A DNA stretch of 64,000 nucleotides from Paenibacillaceae bacterium (GTDB lineage: Bacteria; Bacillota; Bacilli; Paenibacillales; Paenibacillaceae). The DNA is taken from positions 1 to 64,000 of the forward strand of contig REGQ01000032.1 in NCBI GenBank assembly GCA_004134985.1. Reading direction: 5' to 3'. Under the pieces are notes generated by a model. That model saw only the letters and a program-made list of their open reading frames with translations, searched no databases and had not been told where the DNA came from. How positions within the stretch are numbered: the stretch's first letter is position 1; each line of letters starts with the position of its first letter. The position numbers and the translations under genes were made by a program. Below are positions 17,119-26,500 of this stretch, piece after piece.

Positions 17119-18093
17119 ATGCATTCGAATACAGGAATGCCCCCTGAGATTGGAGCAGTTTCGATAAGAAGAAGAAGGCTGCTAAAAAAACTGAATAGTC
17201 AAAAATATTTGTTTTTAATGATGCTCCCGGCCATTTTGTGGGCGTTGTTGTTTCAATACGGGCCGATGTTTGGCGTGTACATGGCATTTGTCAACTATCA
17301 GCCGACGCTAGGCTCGTTTTGGACCAGCTTCTTCCGAAGCGAGTTTGTGGGGCTGGAATGGTTTCGCTACTTTTTTTCGAATGGCGATTTTTACATTGTG
17401 ATACGAAACACACTCGCTTCAAGCCTGATTACATTACTATTTTCATTCCCGATGCCGATTGTCATCGCGCTTGCGATTAATGAAATCAAGAGCAGAGCTT
17501 TCAAGAAAACGGTGCAAACCGTCTCGTACCTGCCTTATTTTATTTCCTGGGTTATTGCGGCGAATATTATTGTGACCATGCTGTCGGCAGACGGTGTCGT
17601 CAACAGCTTGCTGAAGTTTCTCGGCATTGTGGACAGCAGCATTCTATTCATGCAGGAGGGCAAATATTTCTGGTGGGTCGTTGCCCTGGGCAATACTTGG
17701 AAAGACATGGGCTACAGCTCGATTTTGTATTTGGCGGCGATTTCCGCCATTAATCCTGATTTGTACGAAGCGGCCAAAGTCGATGGCGCCAACCGCTTCA
17801 AGCAGATCCGCTATATTACGCTGCCGCATCTTAAGCCGACGATTGTCATTTTGCTTATTCTCGCTTTGGGCGGCATACTGAATGCCGGGTTTGACCAGCA
17901 TTTTCTGCTCGGCAACTCGATGACGCGAGAATACTCTGACGTATTATCTACGTACTCTTTCCGGTACGGATTGCAAAACGGCATGTTCTCTTATGCGGCT
18001 GCTGTTGGCTTGTTTAATTCGGTTGTGGCCTTTATCCTGGTTGTTTTCGTGAACTATTCCTCCAAAAAACTGAACGATCAATCGCTGTTCTAA
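17119..18093 (+). CDS. LplB-type polysaccharide ABC permease
   Basis: A 324-residue inner-membrane permease with six predicted helices. The family signature is complete: MLPAILWALLFQYGPMFGVYMAF near residues 34-56, a start-of-loop LVGLEWFRYFFS-like segment, and the cytoplasmic EAA motif YEAAKVDGANRFKQIRYITLP near residue 220 that contacts the ATPase. It imports oligosaccharides in combination with the YtcP-type permease 16 bases downstream and the lipoprotein at 19044. Ribosome binding site GCGAGGTG precedes ATG 17119. No ATPase gene lies in the operon, as usual for this group, which uses a shared MsmX-type ATPase. Confidence 0.94.
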   Translation: MHSNTGMPPEIGAVSIRRRRLLKKLNSQKYLFLMMLPAILWALLFQYGPMFGVYMAFVNYQPTLGSFWTSFFRSEFVGLEWFRYFFSNGDFYIVIRNTLASSLITLLFSFPMPIVIALAINEIKSRAFKKTVQTVSYLPYFISWVIAANIIVTMLSADGVVNSLLKFLGIVDSSILFMQEGKYFWWVVALGNTWKDMGYSSILYLAAISAINPDLYEAAKVDGANRFKQIRYITLPHLKPTIVILLILALGGILNAGFDQHFLLGNSMTREYSDVLSTYSFRYGLQNGMFSYAAAVGLFNSVVAFILVVFVNYSSKKLNDQSLF

Positions 18094-18109
18094 AGAAAGG
18101 AGGCGGCAT

Positions 18110-19003
18110 ATGAAAGAGCGCAAGACACTCGCAGAGTCGCTGTTTGATATCGGATTGTATTTGTTTTTGACCGGTATTTTTATCGTTACGTTTTACCCCT
18201 TTTGGAACATCTTGATCATTTCGCTTAATGAAGCGACCGATTCGATGCGGGGCAATCTTTTTTTCTGGCCAAGAGAGTTCACATTACAAAGCTATGCAAC
18301 GATATTCCGCAATGAAGAGCTGTTTGACGCTGTGAAAGTAACGCTGCTCAGAACGGTGGTAGGAACCCCCCTCACTGTGCTGTGCATCGCCATGCTGGGT
18401 TATGCACTCAGTAAACGCAATTTGGTAGGCTGGCGTTTCTTCACCCTCTTTTTCATTTTTACAATGTATTTTGGCGGCGGTCTGATTCCAACGTATATGG
18501 TCATTCAGGCACTGGGATTGATCGATAATTTCTTCGTCTTTATTTTCCCTGGGTTGATCGGCGTCTTTCTGATGATTTTAGTCAGAACCTATATTGAGCA
18601 GTTGCCGGCGGAACTGGATGAATCGGCACGGGTCGACGGCGCCAATGATTTGCAGATTTTTGTGAAAGTGACGCTTCCTTTATGTGTTCCTGTACTGGCG
18701 ACAATCGGTCTGTTTACGGCGATCGGCCACTGGAATTCCTGGTACGATTCCTATATTTACACATACAAGCCAGAATTGAAAACGCTTCAAGCAGTGCTCG
18801 TCCGCATTTTGAATCAATTCCAGACCGGGGCGATGCTGACAGAGGCGCAGCAGTTGGCGGCCAGCGCCAAGCGAATGAGCGTCTCCAGTGAAAGCATTCG
18901 GATGGCGGTCACAATGGTGGCTACCTTGCCTATTATTATGGTTTACCCGTTTATTCAGCGCTACTTCATGAAGGGAATGATGGTGGGAGCGATTAAAAGC
19001 TGA
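18110..19003 (+). CDS. YtcP-type carbohydrate ABC permease
   Basis: A 297-residue permease with six helices, second subunit of the importer. Recognisable are the opening LFDIGLYLFLTGIFIVTFYPFWNIL, the mid-protein YFGGGLIPTYMVI, the EAA loop DESARVDGANDLQIFVKVTLP near residue 170, and the invariant C-terminal YPFIQRYFMKGMMVGAIKS. Start ATG 18110 follows AAAGGAGG, 16 bases after the LplB-type stop, so the genes are translated together. Confidence 0.94.
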   Translation: MKERKTLAESLFDIGLYLFLTGIFIVTFYPFWNILIISLNEATDSMRGNLFFWPREFTLQSYATIFRNEELFDAVKVTLLRTVVGTPLTVLCIAMLGYALSKRNLVGWRFFTLFFIFTMYFGGGLIPTYMVIQALGLIDNFFVFIFPGLIGVFLMILVRTYIEQLPAELDESARVDGANDLQIFVKVTLPLCVPVLATIGLFTAIGHWNSWYDSYIYTYKPELKTLQAVLVRILNQFQTGAMLTEAQQLAASAKRMSVSSESIRMAVTMVATLPIIMVYPFIQRYFMKGMMVGAIKS

Positions 19004-19043
19004 CGCCTGTTCTATAAAAAAATTGATAAGGGGAAGTGATTCC

Positions 19044-20717
19044 ATGAGCCGACCTAGCAAAAGCTGGATGCATGCCGGATTGTTAATGGTAATTGCGGCG
19101 TTATTATTAGCTGCCTGTTCAGGGGGAGGAGGCGGGGCGAAGCAGCCTGCGGATTCGACCGGCACGGATAAGCCGTCTACTGCGAAACCGAGCGATGAAG
19201 GGAACAGCGGGGAAGATTTGAAACCGTTTACAATCAAGTTTTTTGATCAAAATACGGGAGATAAATTCAACAACCCGGTTGCTCAGGTGATCACCGAACG
19301 CACTGGTGTTACGGTCGAAATTCAGCAGCCGACAGGCAATCCTTCAGAGAAGCTCAATCTGATGCTGGCAAGCAATGACCTGCCCGACGTTATCTTGACA
19401 GGCAGAGGCAGCGATATTGTTGACAAATACATTGCCGCTGGCGCATTTATTCCACTTGATGATTTGATTGAAGAGCATGGCCCGAACATCAAGAAGATGT
19501 ACGGTGAAATGCTGAACAAGATCAGGCATTCAGACGGCAAAAACTATTATTTGTCCAACTGGTACGGACTGGACGCTGATCCGGTATTCGGGTTTATGAT
19601 GCGCAAGGATGTGCTGAAGGAACTGGGCGCGGTCGCCAAAGCAGATAACGGCGAACCGTTCTCTGCGGAGGAGTTCAAGGACCTGCTGGTAGCGTTCAAA
19701 GCTAAATATCCGACGATTGACGGCAAGCCAAGCGTTCCGCTGACCATGAACGGGGAAAATATGGGGGCGGTTATGGGAACTTTCAAAGGCATGTACGGCA
19801 TGAAAAGCTACTACAAGACCGATAACGACGAGTTGAAGCTTGATGTGCGCGATCCTCGCTATCTGGATATGGTCAAATATATGAATAACCTGTTTACCGA
19901 AGGGCTGGTCGATACGGAATGGGCAATCAATAAAAACCAGTTGTTCGAGCAAAAAACATCCAGCGGTACCGTGTTCGCTTCCGTGGGCGCGTACTGGGAT
20001 TTCGGCAATGCCAACAATTTACTTAAAGAAGCGGCTGCGGACCCTGCCAATAAAGAGGAAAGCCAGTTTTACTCCTACAAGGTAGTCGGTCCTGGCATTG
20101 ATCCTTCCCAGACAACATTCGGGCCGCGCAGCTCGCTCGGCTGGGATGCGATCGCCATCACAAGAGCAAACAGTGATCCGGTTCGTACGATTAAGTTCAT
20201 CGATTTTCTGGCAAGTGAAGAAGGGCAATATTTGCTGATGTGGGGCGTGGAAGGAAAGCACTGGGATATGGTTGACGGCAAGCGTGTCCCCAAACCGGAG
20301 ACGATGGAGGGTCTCCAGGCAGACTGGACGGAATTTACGAAAAATGAAGGAGTGCGCAAATGGACCTGGTTTATTAAAAACGGCATGGGTTCAGACGGAT
20401 CGCCGTATGACATGGCGACCAAATATGAGCGCGATCCAGTATCTGCGCTGGCGCTCAAAAACCTGGAGGACTCGGTATGGGATACATCGCCGTATGACAA
20501 CCTTGGACCTGATGGCGGCACGCCGGAAGCATTGATTCAACAAAAGGTGAAAGATCTGATGGATAACCACTTTCCGAAAATGGTCATGGCCGGATCGGAA
20601 GCGGAAGTCGAGCAGGTTTACAATACGCTGGTCAGCGAGCTGGATAAAGCAGGCGCCGACAAGCTGGAGCAGATTTACACGGCGAATTACAAAGAAAGAT
20701 TGTCATTGTGGCAGTAA
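19044..20717 (+). CDS. Extracellular saccharide-binding lipoprotein
   Basis: A 557-residue solute-binding lipoprotein of the large group used by LplB/YtcP importers. The signal peptide (GLLMVIAALLLAACSGG) has a lipobox with the acylated Cys near residue 27, followed by a Gly/Ser/Thr-rich tether to residue about 55. The mature part has the two-lobed fold with FDQNTGDKFNNPVAQ, DLPDVILTG and GLDADPVFGFMMRKDVLKELG. Start ATG 19044 follows AAGGGGAAG; the longer frame to 19023 lacks a site. It delivers glycan fragments to the two permeases just upstream. The sugar is inferred from the galactosidase-like neighbours, not from binding residues. Confidence 0.93.
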   Translation: MSRPSKSWMHAGLLMVIAALLLAACSGGGGGAKQPADSTGTDKPSTAKPSDEGNSGEDLKPFTIKFFDQNTGDKFNNPVAQVITERTGVTVEIQQPTGNPSEKLNLMLASNDLPDVILTGRGSDIVDKYIAAGAFIPLDDLIEEHGPNIKKMYGEMLNKIRHSDGKNYYLSNWYGLDADPVFGFMMRKDVLKELGAVAKADNGEPFSAEEFKDLLVAFKAKYPTIDGKPSVPLTMNGENMGAVMGTFKGMYGMKSYYKTDNDELKLDVRDPRYLDMVKYMNNLFTEGLVDTEWAINKNQLFEQKTSSGTVFASVGAYWDFGNANNLLKEAAADPANKEESQFYSYKVVGPGIDPSQTTFGPRSSLGWDAIAITRANSDPVRTIKFIDFLASEEGQYLLMWGVEGKHWDMVDGKRVPKPETMEGLQADWTEFTKNEGVRKWTWFIKNGMGSDGSPYDMATKYERDPVSALALKNLEDSVWDTSPYDNLGPDGGTPEALIQQKVKDLMDNHFPKMVMAGSEAEVEQVYNTLVSELDKAGADKLEQIYTANYKERLSLWQ

Positions 20718-20842
20718 ACAAATGATCATTATTTCACTTCTATACAGATGTACCTGCCCTATGTAAAATGGTGGGGGAACTGCCCGGGCGGTACTCCAGC
20801 TGCAGCTGCGGTGCCGCTACTATGCAGGGGAGGTTAGAAGCG

Positions 20843-22927
20843 ATGACGAATCAAGCAAGCTTGAACAACAAGGTGAGTCTGGAGCGCGCGGAAGAGGGAT
20901 TTGAACTGCGCAGCGGAGGCCTGCTCATTGCAGGCGATTTAAAGGAAGGCAGCTACCGGTATGAATGGGGCGGCGAAGTCATCATTCGCCGCGCCCGTAC
21001 CGAGTTTACTGCGGACGGCGCATCCTATGCTGTCACATTCGCCGCAAGTCATGAGCTGTCGCATGCATGCGGCATAGAGGATGCATTCGGGAGCGGTATG
21101 GAGGTTCAGGTGGATCATCGATTCTCTTCCGGTCTGACGCTGACCAACACGTTTCGAATTTACGAGGGGCTGCCGTATTTTCTTCTGCAATCGGCAGTAC
21201 GGCATGCCCAGCCGGTGCGCAGCAATCGGATTGTGCCGCTGACGGTGAAGGAGGCAGATGGCGGGGAAGTGGCGTTCCCCGGCGAAGAGGCGCCGTTATC
21301 GTTATTCGTCCCCTTCGACAATGACAAATGGGTGCGTTATGGGGCCAGACCGCTGGAGGAGGCGATTGAAAGCTATGAGGTCGGCGCGCTGTTTGCTCCC
21401 AGAGGAGGCGACAATGCGCTGGTTGCGGGCTCGCTGACCCATGATGCCTGGAAGTCCGCCATTCATTTCACCGGATCCGGATCGCAGGTCAGCGGCTTGA
21501 CCGTCTATGCCGGCGCCGCAAGCGAGCTGACGAGGGATACCCTCCCGCATGGGGAGCTTGTCGGCGAGGATATTCGCTCGCCATGGATGTTCGTTGGCAG
21601 CTTCTCTGGCGTAGAGGAGGGGCTGGAGGCATTTGCCGATGCCAATGCGCTGCTGGTTCCTGCGCTACCATGGGAAGAGGGGGTGCCCTTCGGCTGGAAC
21701 AGCTGGTCGGCCGTCGGAGGGAAATTGACGAAGGATACCTATACGGCGGCTTCCGATTTCATTAAGGACCGCATTCAGGACCATGGATTTCATAATGAGG
21801 GCATCGTCTATATTAATTTCGATTCGTTCTGGACGGGTCTGACGGAGGAAGAGTTGGCTCAGGCTGTGCAGCATGTGCAGGACAATGGGCATCGCGCAGG
21901 CATCTACTGGACGCCATTTGCCTTCTGGGGGAACAAACCCGAGCAGCTTGTAGAGGGAACGAACGGCCAGTATCGCTATATTGATCTGCTCCTGAAGGAT
22001 GGGGAGGGCAATGTGCTGCCTGATCTAGACGGAGGGCTTGCCATTGATCCCACCCATCCGGGCACGCTGCAGCGAATCGACTGGCAGGTGGAGATGTTCC
22101 ATCGGTTCGGCTTTGAGTATATCAAACTCGACTTCATGGGACATGGAGCATTGGAGGGACAGCATGCCGCCGAGCATATCCATACGGGCGTGCAGGCTTA
22201 TACTTATGGCATGAATTATTTACATCAGAAGTTAAGCGCTTCGCCAGCGGGACGCCGCATGTTCATCAATCTGTCTATCGCACCGCTGTTCCCTTATCAC
22301 TATGCCCACAGCCGCCGCATCTCCTGCGACGCCTTTGCCAAAATCGAAGATACCGCGTATATGCTGAACGCCCTTACCTACGGCTGGTGGATTCATCAGC
22401 GGCTGTATGCGTTCAATGATCCTGATCACACGGTTCTGTTCAAGAGCTTCAACCAGGAGCCGGTAACCGAAGCGGAAGCACGCAGCCGTTACCATGCTTC
22501 GGCCATTGCCGGAACGGTCATGCTGCTGGGGGACGACTTTCGGCTGGAGGAGGCAGCGGAGCGGGTGGCGGCCGTTGCTGCAAGCGAAGCGGTCAATGAA
22601 ATTGCCCGCGCCGGCGTCACGTTCAAGCCACTCAGGCTGTCCAGCGGGGATGAGGCATGCGATGTCTTCCTCCGCCGAAGCGCAGACGGAAATGCGGAGT
22701 ATGTGGCTGTATTCAACTATACCAAGGAGTCTGCGGTCAAGCCCATTCCTTTGAGCTTGCTCGGCAAGAGCGGGGAAGATGCGGGTGACGGCGAAGGTGG
22801 GGATGAGGCGCCAGCCGTATTCCGCAATGTGCGGACAGGCGAGGTTTACAGAACGACGGAAGACGGAGTGCTTCATATTACGCTTGCAGCAATGGATTCG
22901 GTCATTTTGCAAGTGGTTAGCCAATAA
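20843..22927 (+). CDS. Cytoplasmic clan GH-D glycosidase (alpha-galactosidase-like)
   Basis: A 694-residue hydrolase without signal peptide. Residues 1-270 form a beta-rich N-terminal domain; the catalytic barrel opens with GWNSWSA, typical of GH27/GH36. The likely nucleophile is Asp430 in YIKLDF and the acid/base is Asp496 in RRISCD; a beta-sandwich tail follows. The expected reaction is retaining hydrolysis of terminal alpha-galactose or a similar alpha-linked residue. It lies 125 bases after the binding-protein gene, so it probably processes imported fragments. Start ATG 20843 follows GGGGAGG; the extension to 20768 has no site. The barrel is homologous to that of the secreted enzyme at 23598. 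Exact family and substrate are uncertain. Confidence 0.85.
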   Translation: MTNQASLNNKVSLERAEEGFELRSGGLLIAGDLKEGSYRYEWGGEVIIRRARTEFTADGASYAVTFAASHELSHACGIEDAFGSGMEVQVDHRFSSGLTLTNTFRIYEGLPYFLLQSAVRHAQPVRSNRIVPLTVKEADGGEVAFPGEEAPLSLFVPFDNDKWVRYGARPLEEAIESYEVGALFAPRGGDNALVAGSLTHDAWKSAIHFTGSGSQVSGLTVYAGAASELTRDTLPHGELVGEDIRSPWMFVGSFSGVEEGLEAFADANALLVPALPWEEGVPFGWNSWSAVGGKLTKDTYTAASDFIKDRIQDHGFHNEGIVYINFDSFWTGLTEEELAQAVQHVQDNGHRAGIYWTPFAFWGNKPEQLVEGTNGQYRYIDLLLKDGEGNVLPDLDGGLAIDPTHPGTLQRIDWQVEMFHRFGFEYIKLDFMGHGALEGQHAAEHIHTGVQAYTYGMNYLHQKLSASPAGRRMFINLSIAPLFPYHYAHSRRISCDAFAKIEDTAYMLNALTYGWWIHQRLYAFNDPDHTVLFKSFNQEPVTEAEARSRYHASAIAGTVMLLGDDFRLEEAAERVAAVAASEAVNEIARAGVTFKPLRLSSGDEACDVFLRRSADGNAEYVAVFNYTKESAVKPIPLSLLGKSGEDAGDGEGGDEAPAVFRNVRTGEVYRTTEDGVLHITLAAMDSVILQVVSQ

Positions 22928-23097
22928 TTGCGAAGACAGTAGCCGAGACGAGCGGCAAAGTATGATTTATCGTACCAATCGGTCGGAACGCGAGCCAAGT
23001 GGCGCATGCTGCATCCTGCAGACGCACCTTTTTCACCGCCCTTCTATAAAAGCGTGGTGAAAAAGGTGGTTTAACAAATGCTCAGCGCTAGAGGGCC

Positions 23098-23300
23098 ACT
23101 CTGACCATTTGCCGGACACAGGAGCGCTTATTTGTGACAAATGGGCCGTTCTGAAGCTTATGCCGGACACAGATGCGCTTATTTGCAAGGAATCGACTGA
23201 AATGGAGGGCTTTTTGGGCCAATAGCGGAACGTGTGTCCGGCAAACTGTCCAAAAGGCCCTAAAAACCATAAATAGCGGAACCTCTGTCCGGCTAGCTCA
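23098..23300. repeat. Two direct plus two inverted ~50-bp repeat units (array C)
   Basis: Direct copies TGCCGGACACAGGAGCGCTTA (from 23110) and TGCCGGACACAGATGCGCTTA (from 23161) are followed by inverted copies AATAGCGGAACGTGTGTCCG (23221) and AAATAGCGGAACCTCTGTCC (23271). Periods are 51 and about 51 bases. Array C lies in the 670-base gap 22928-23597 between the two glycosidase genes, which has no supported gene. Confidence 0.78.
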
Positions 23301-23494
23301 CTGTGACTCGTATAAACAAGCATACTCCTGGTGAGTTCGAAATCAGGGGGCACCAGCGACCATCCGGTCGAGTTTTGTCGGAGCACTCAAGCGCGCGATC
23401 GACGGAAGCTTGACTTGCCTCGGTCAGCTTGATGCTGTGTAGCAGTTGGCGAATTGGGCCAGGGAACTACCGGGAGGTGATATCGCAAACCTGT

Positions 23495-23510
23495 ATGAAA
23501 GCGCAATCAT
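23495..23510 (+). promoter_or_regulatory. cre site (CcpA operator)
   Basis: ATGAAAGCGCAATCAT matches every fixed position of the CcpA consensus WTGNAANCGNWNNCAW. It lies 88 bases upstream of the secreted glycosidase start, so glucose-type catabolite repression of that gene is likely. The promoter itself is not clear. Confidence 0.7.
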
Positions 23511-23597
23511 TATGTATGGTGCGTTAACAATGAGATCGTTCGGCAAGGAGTGAGAGGTTGCTGGAGCAAGATTCGATATCGAAATGGAGGGATCAAT

Positions 23598-26500
23598 TTG
23601 AGAAAGGAAACGCCTTTTTTCACAAAAATGTTATCCGCCCTGTTATCTTTTGTTGTGCTGGGATTTCTGCTGCTGCCTTCGACCGCATATTTGAACGAGG
23701 GGGGAGAAGGTGGCGATAACAATGGAGATTTCGTATCCTATGAAGCCGAGGATGACAACAATGGAGATTTCGTATCCTATGAAGCCGAGGATGACAACAA
23801 TGAACTGTCAGGCCATGCCGCCGTCGCGGAGTGCAGCGGGTGCTCAAATGGCCATAAGGTTGGAGGGATGTATAATGGCAGCTCGCTGCAATTCAATGAT
23901 GTAACGACAGAGGAAGCCGGATTCTACCGGATCAAAGTGCACTATGCTTCCCAAGATGCGCGATCCTTCTATATTAAAGTAAATGATGGGGCAGGGGAGC
24001 GGTTCAACCCGCCGCCGACAGCCACTTGGGATACGGTCAACGCATTCGAAGTAATTATGGAGCTGCAGCAAGGAAGCAATTCGATCGTGATCTATGACAA
24101 CAACTGGTATTCTCCGGATATCGATAGAATTGAAGTGAGCCGCCAGCCGGTCGAAGACGGCGGGAACGGCGGCGGGGAGAATCCTGTAACTGAGACGGGA
24201 TATGAGTTTGAAGCGGAAGCGCCCGGCAATACGCTGACAGGCAATGCTGAGGTGAAGTCATGCGGTATCTGCTCCGGCGGAGCGAACGTAGAAGGACTGT
24301 ATGAAGGTTCATCCCTTGCTTTCAACGATGTTACACTGCCTGCTGCAGGCGATTACAAACTGATCATTCATTACATTTCCGGCGATCCGCGGCCGATTCA
24401 CCTTGCCATTAATGGCGGGGACAGCGACAAATATGATCTGCCTGCTACAGCTGGCTGGAATGCGCTAGGCACCTATGACATTACGGTCAGGCTCAACGAA
24501 GGGAACAATACGCTGATGTTTTCGGATCAGGATTGGTATTCCCCGAACATTGATAAAATCGTTCTGGTCCCGATTAAGATGAGCTACGAGGCGGAGGCGC
24601 CGGACAACGTGCTCACAGGCAATGCCTCTATCTCAAATTGCAGCGTTTGTTCCAACGGGAAGAAGGTGGGCGATCTTTACGGGGACAGTTCACTGACGTT
24701 TAACAACATCCACGTATTTGAAGCAGGAGAATATGAGATCACAATGCATTACATTTCCGGCGATCCCCGTCCGGTGCATGTTGCGGTGAACGGCGGGCAA
24801 CCGGAGAAGTTTGAGCCGCCGGGCACGGGAAATTGGGATACGCTCGGCAGCTTTACCTTTAGGCTTGAATTGGCCGAAGGCAGCAACACATTGACCTTCT
24901 CGGATCAAAACTGGTATTCCCCGGATATCGATCGGATCGAGACAAGCCGACCGTCGGGAGGCGGTCCAGGCACAGGCGGGGGAGAAGCCGGCGATATCGG
25001 CAGTCTCATAGACGAGTCCAGCTATGGTGTGATAACGATAGCGAAGCACCAGCATGGCGTCCGTCTGACTCACCCGGACTATTCGATTACTTATAATACA
25101 AACAACGGACTGGCAGACTATCATCTTGCCGGCAAGGCAGCCATCAAAGGCGTGTACAGCAGTGTTAAGCTCGACAACAATGAGCTGGAGAGCAAGGTCT
25201 ATTCCAGTCATGCCTATGATATGGATGCGGTCACGGTGCTGAATGACGGATACGGATCAGGGATCAAGTTCTCCATTATAAGCACAAAGGCCGGTCAGCC
25301 TTCAATCGAACAAAGCTATTATTTATACGATCGTCAGCCGTATTTCCTCAAGCAGGATGAAGTGAGCGTCGGTACGGGCGAGATTGCAACGAATTATATC
25401 GCCCCACTGGCTGTCAATACGGCAGGTGGAATCGATGTCGGCAGCTATACGGACAGCCGTGTGCTGATTGCGCCATTTGACAATGACCAATGGTCGACCT
25501 ACCAGTCGCGGACAATGAACACGCCTTACAACAACCAGTTATATGAAAGCTCGGAGCTGACCGCGTTCTTCGACAATACGAGCCGCAATGGTCTTGTTAT
25601 CGGATCGGTCACGCATGATACATGGAAGACAGGAATCTACTGGAGCGGCAGCAACGACCGGGTCAATACGCTCCGTGTATACGGCGGCTATTCGAAAGTC
25701 ACTTCTACCCACGATACGGTGGAGCATGGCAAGGTGAGCGGCAGCACGATTGCCTCTCCGCGAATCCTCATCGGCTATTTCTCTGATTATCGCGACGGAC
25801 TGGAGACATACGGCAGCGCGAACGCTGTGCTGACTCCTCCGCTTCCATTCGGAGAAGGCATCCCGCAGGGCGTTCCGGTCGGCTGGAACAGCTGGGGGGC
25901 ATACGACTCTACGCTGAACTATGAACAGGTTGTCGATGTTTCGAATTATTTTAAGGAGAAGCTGCAGCATAACAATTTTAACAACGAGGGAACGATCTAT
26001 ATCAATCTGGATTCCTATTGGGATATGTTGACCGATGAACAGCTAAGACAAGCGGTCGAATTGATTCACGACAATGGCCAGAAGGCGGGTATTTATTGGG
26101 GACCGTTCGTTTTTTGGGGCGATGATATGAATTGGGTTGCAGACGGGACGAACAATCAATATACGTTTGGCGACCTTGTACTGAAGGATGCGGACGGGAA
26201 TATACTGCCGACACTCAGCGGTGCCTATGCGCTCGATCCGACGCATCCGGGTACTCAGATGCGAATTCAGCATTATATCAACCGTTTCAAAAATTATGGC
26301 TTCGAATTCATTAAGTTGGACTTCCTCACGCATGGCTCGCTGGAGGGCGATCACTATGACCCGACGGTGCATACGGGAATTCAGGCTTATAACAAGGGCA
26401 TGGAATATGTAGTGGAGCAATTAGATGATCAAATGTTCATCAGCGCCTCTATTGCGCCGCTCTTCCCAAGCCAGTATGCGCATAGCAGAAGAATTTCGTG

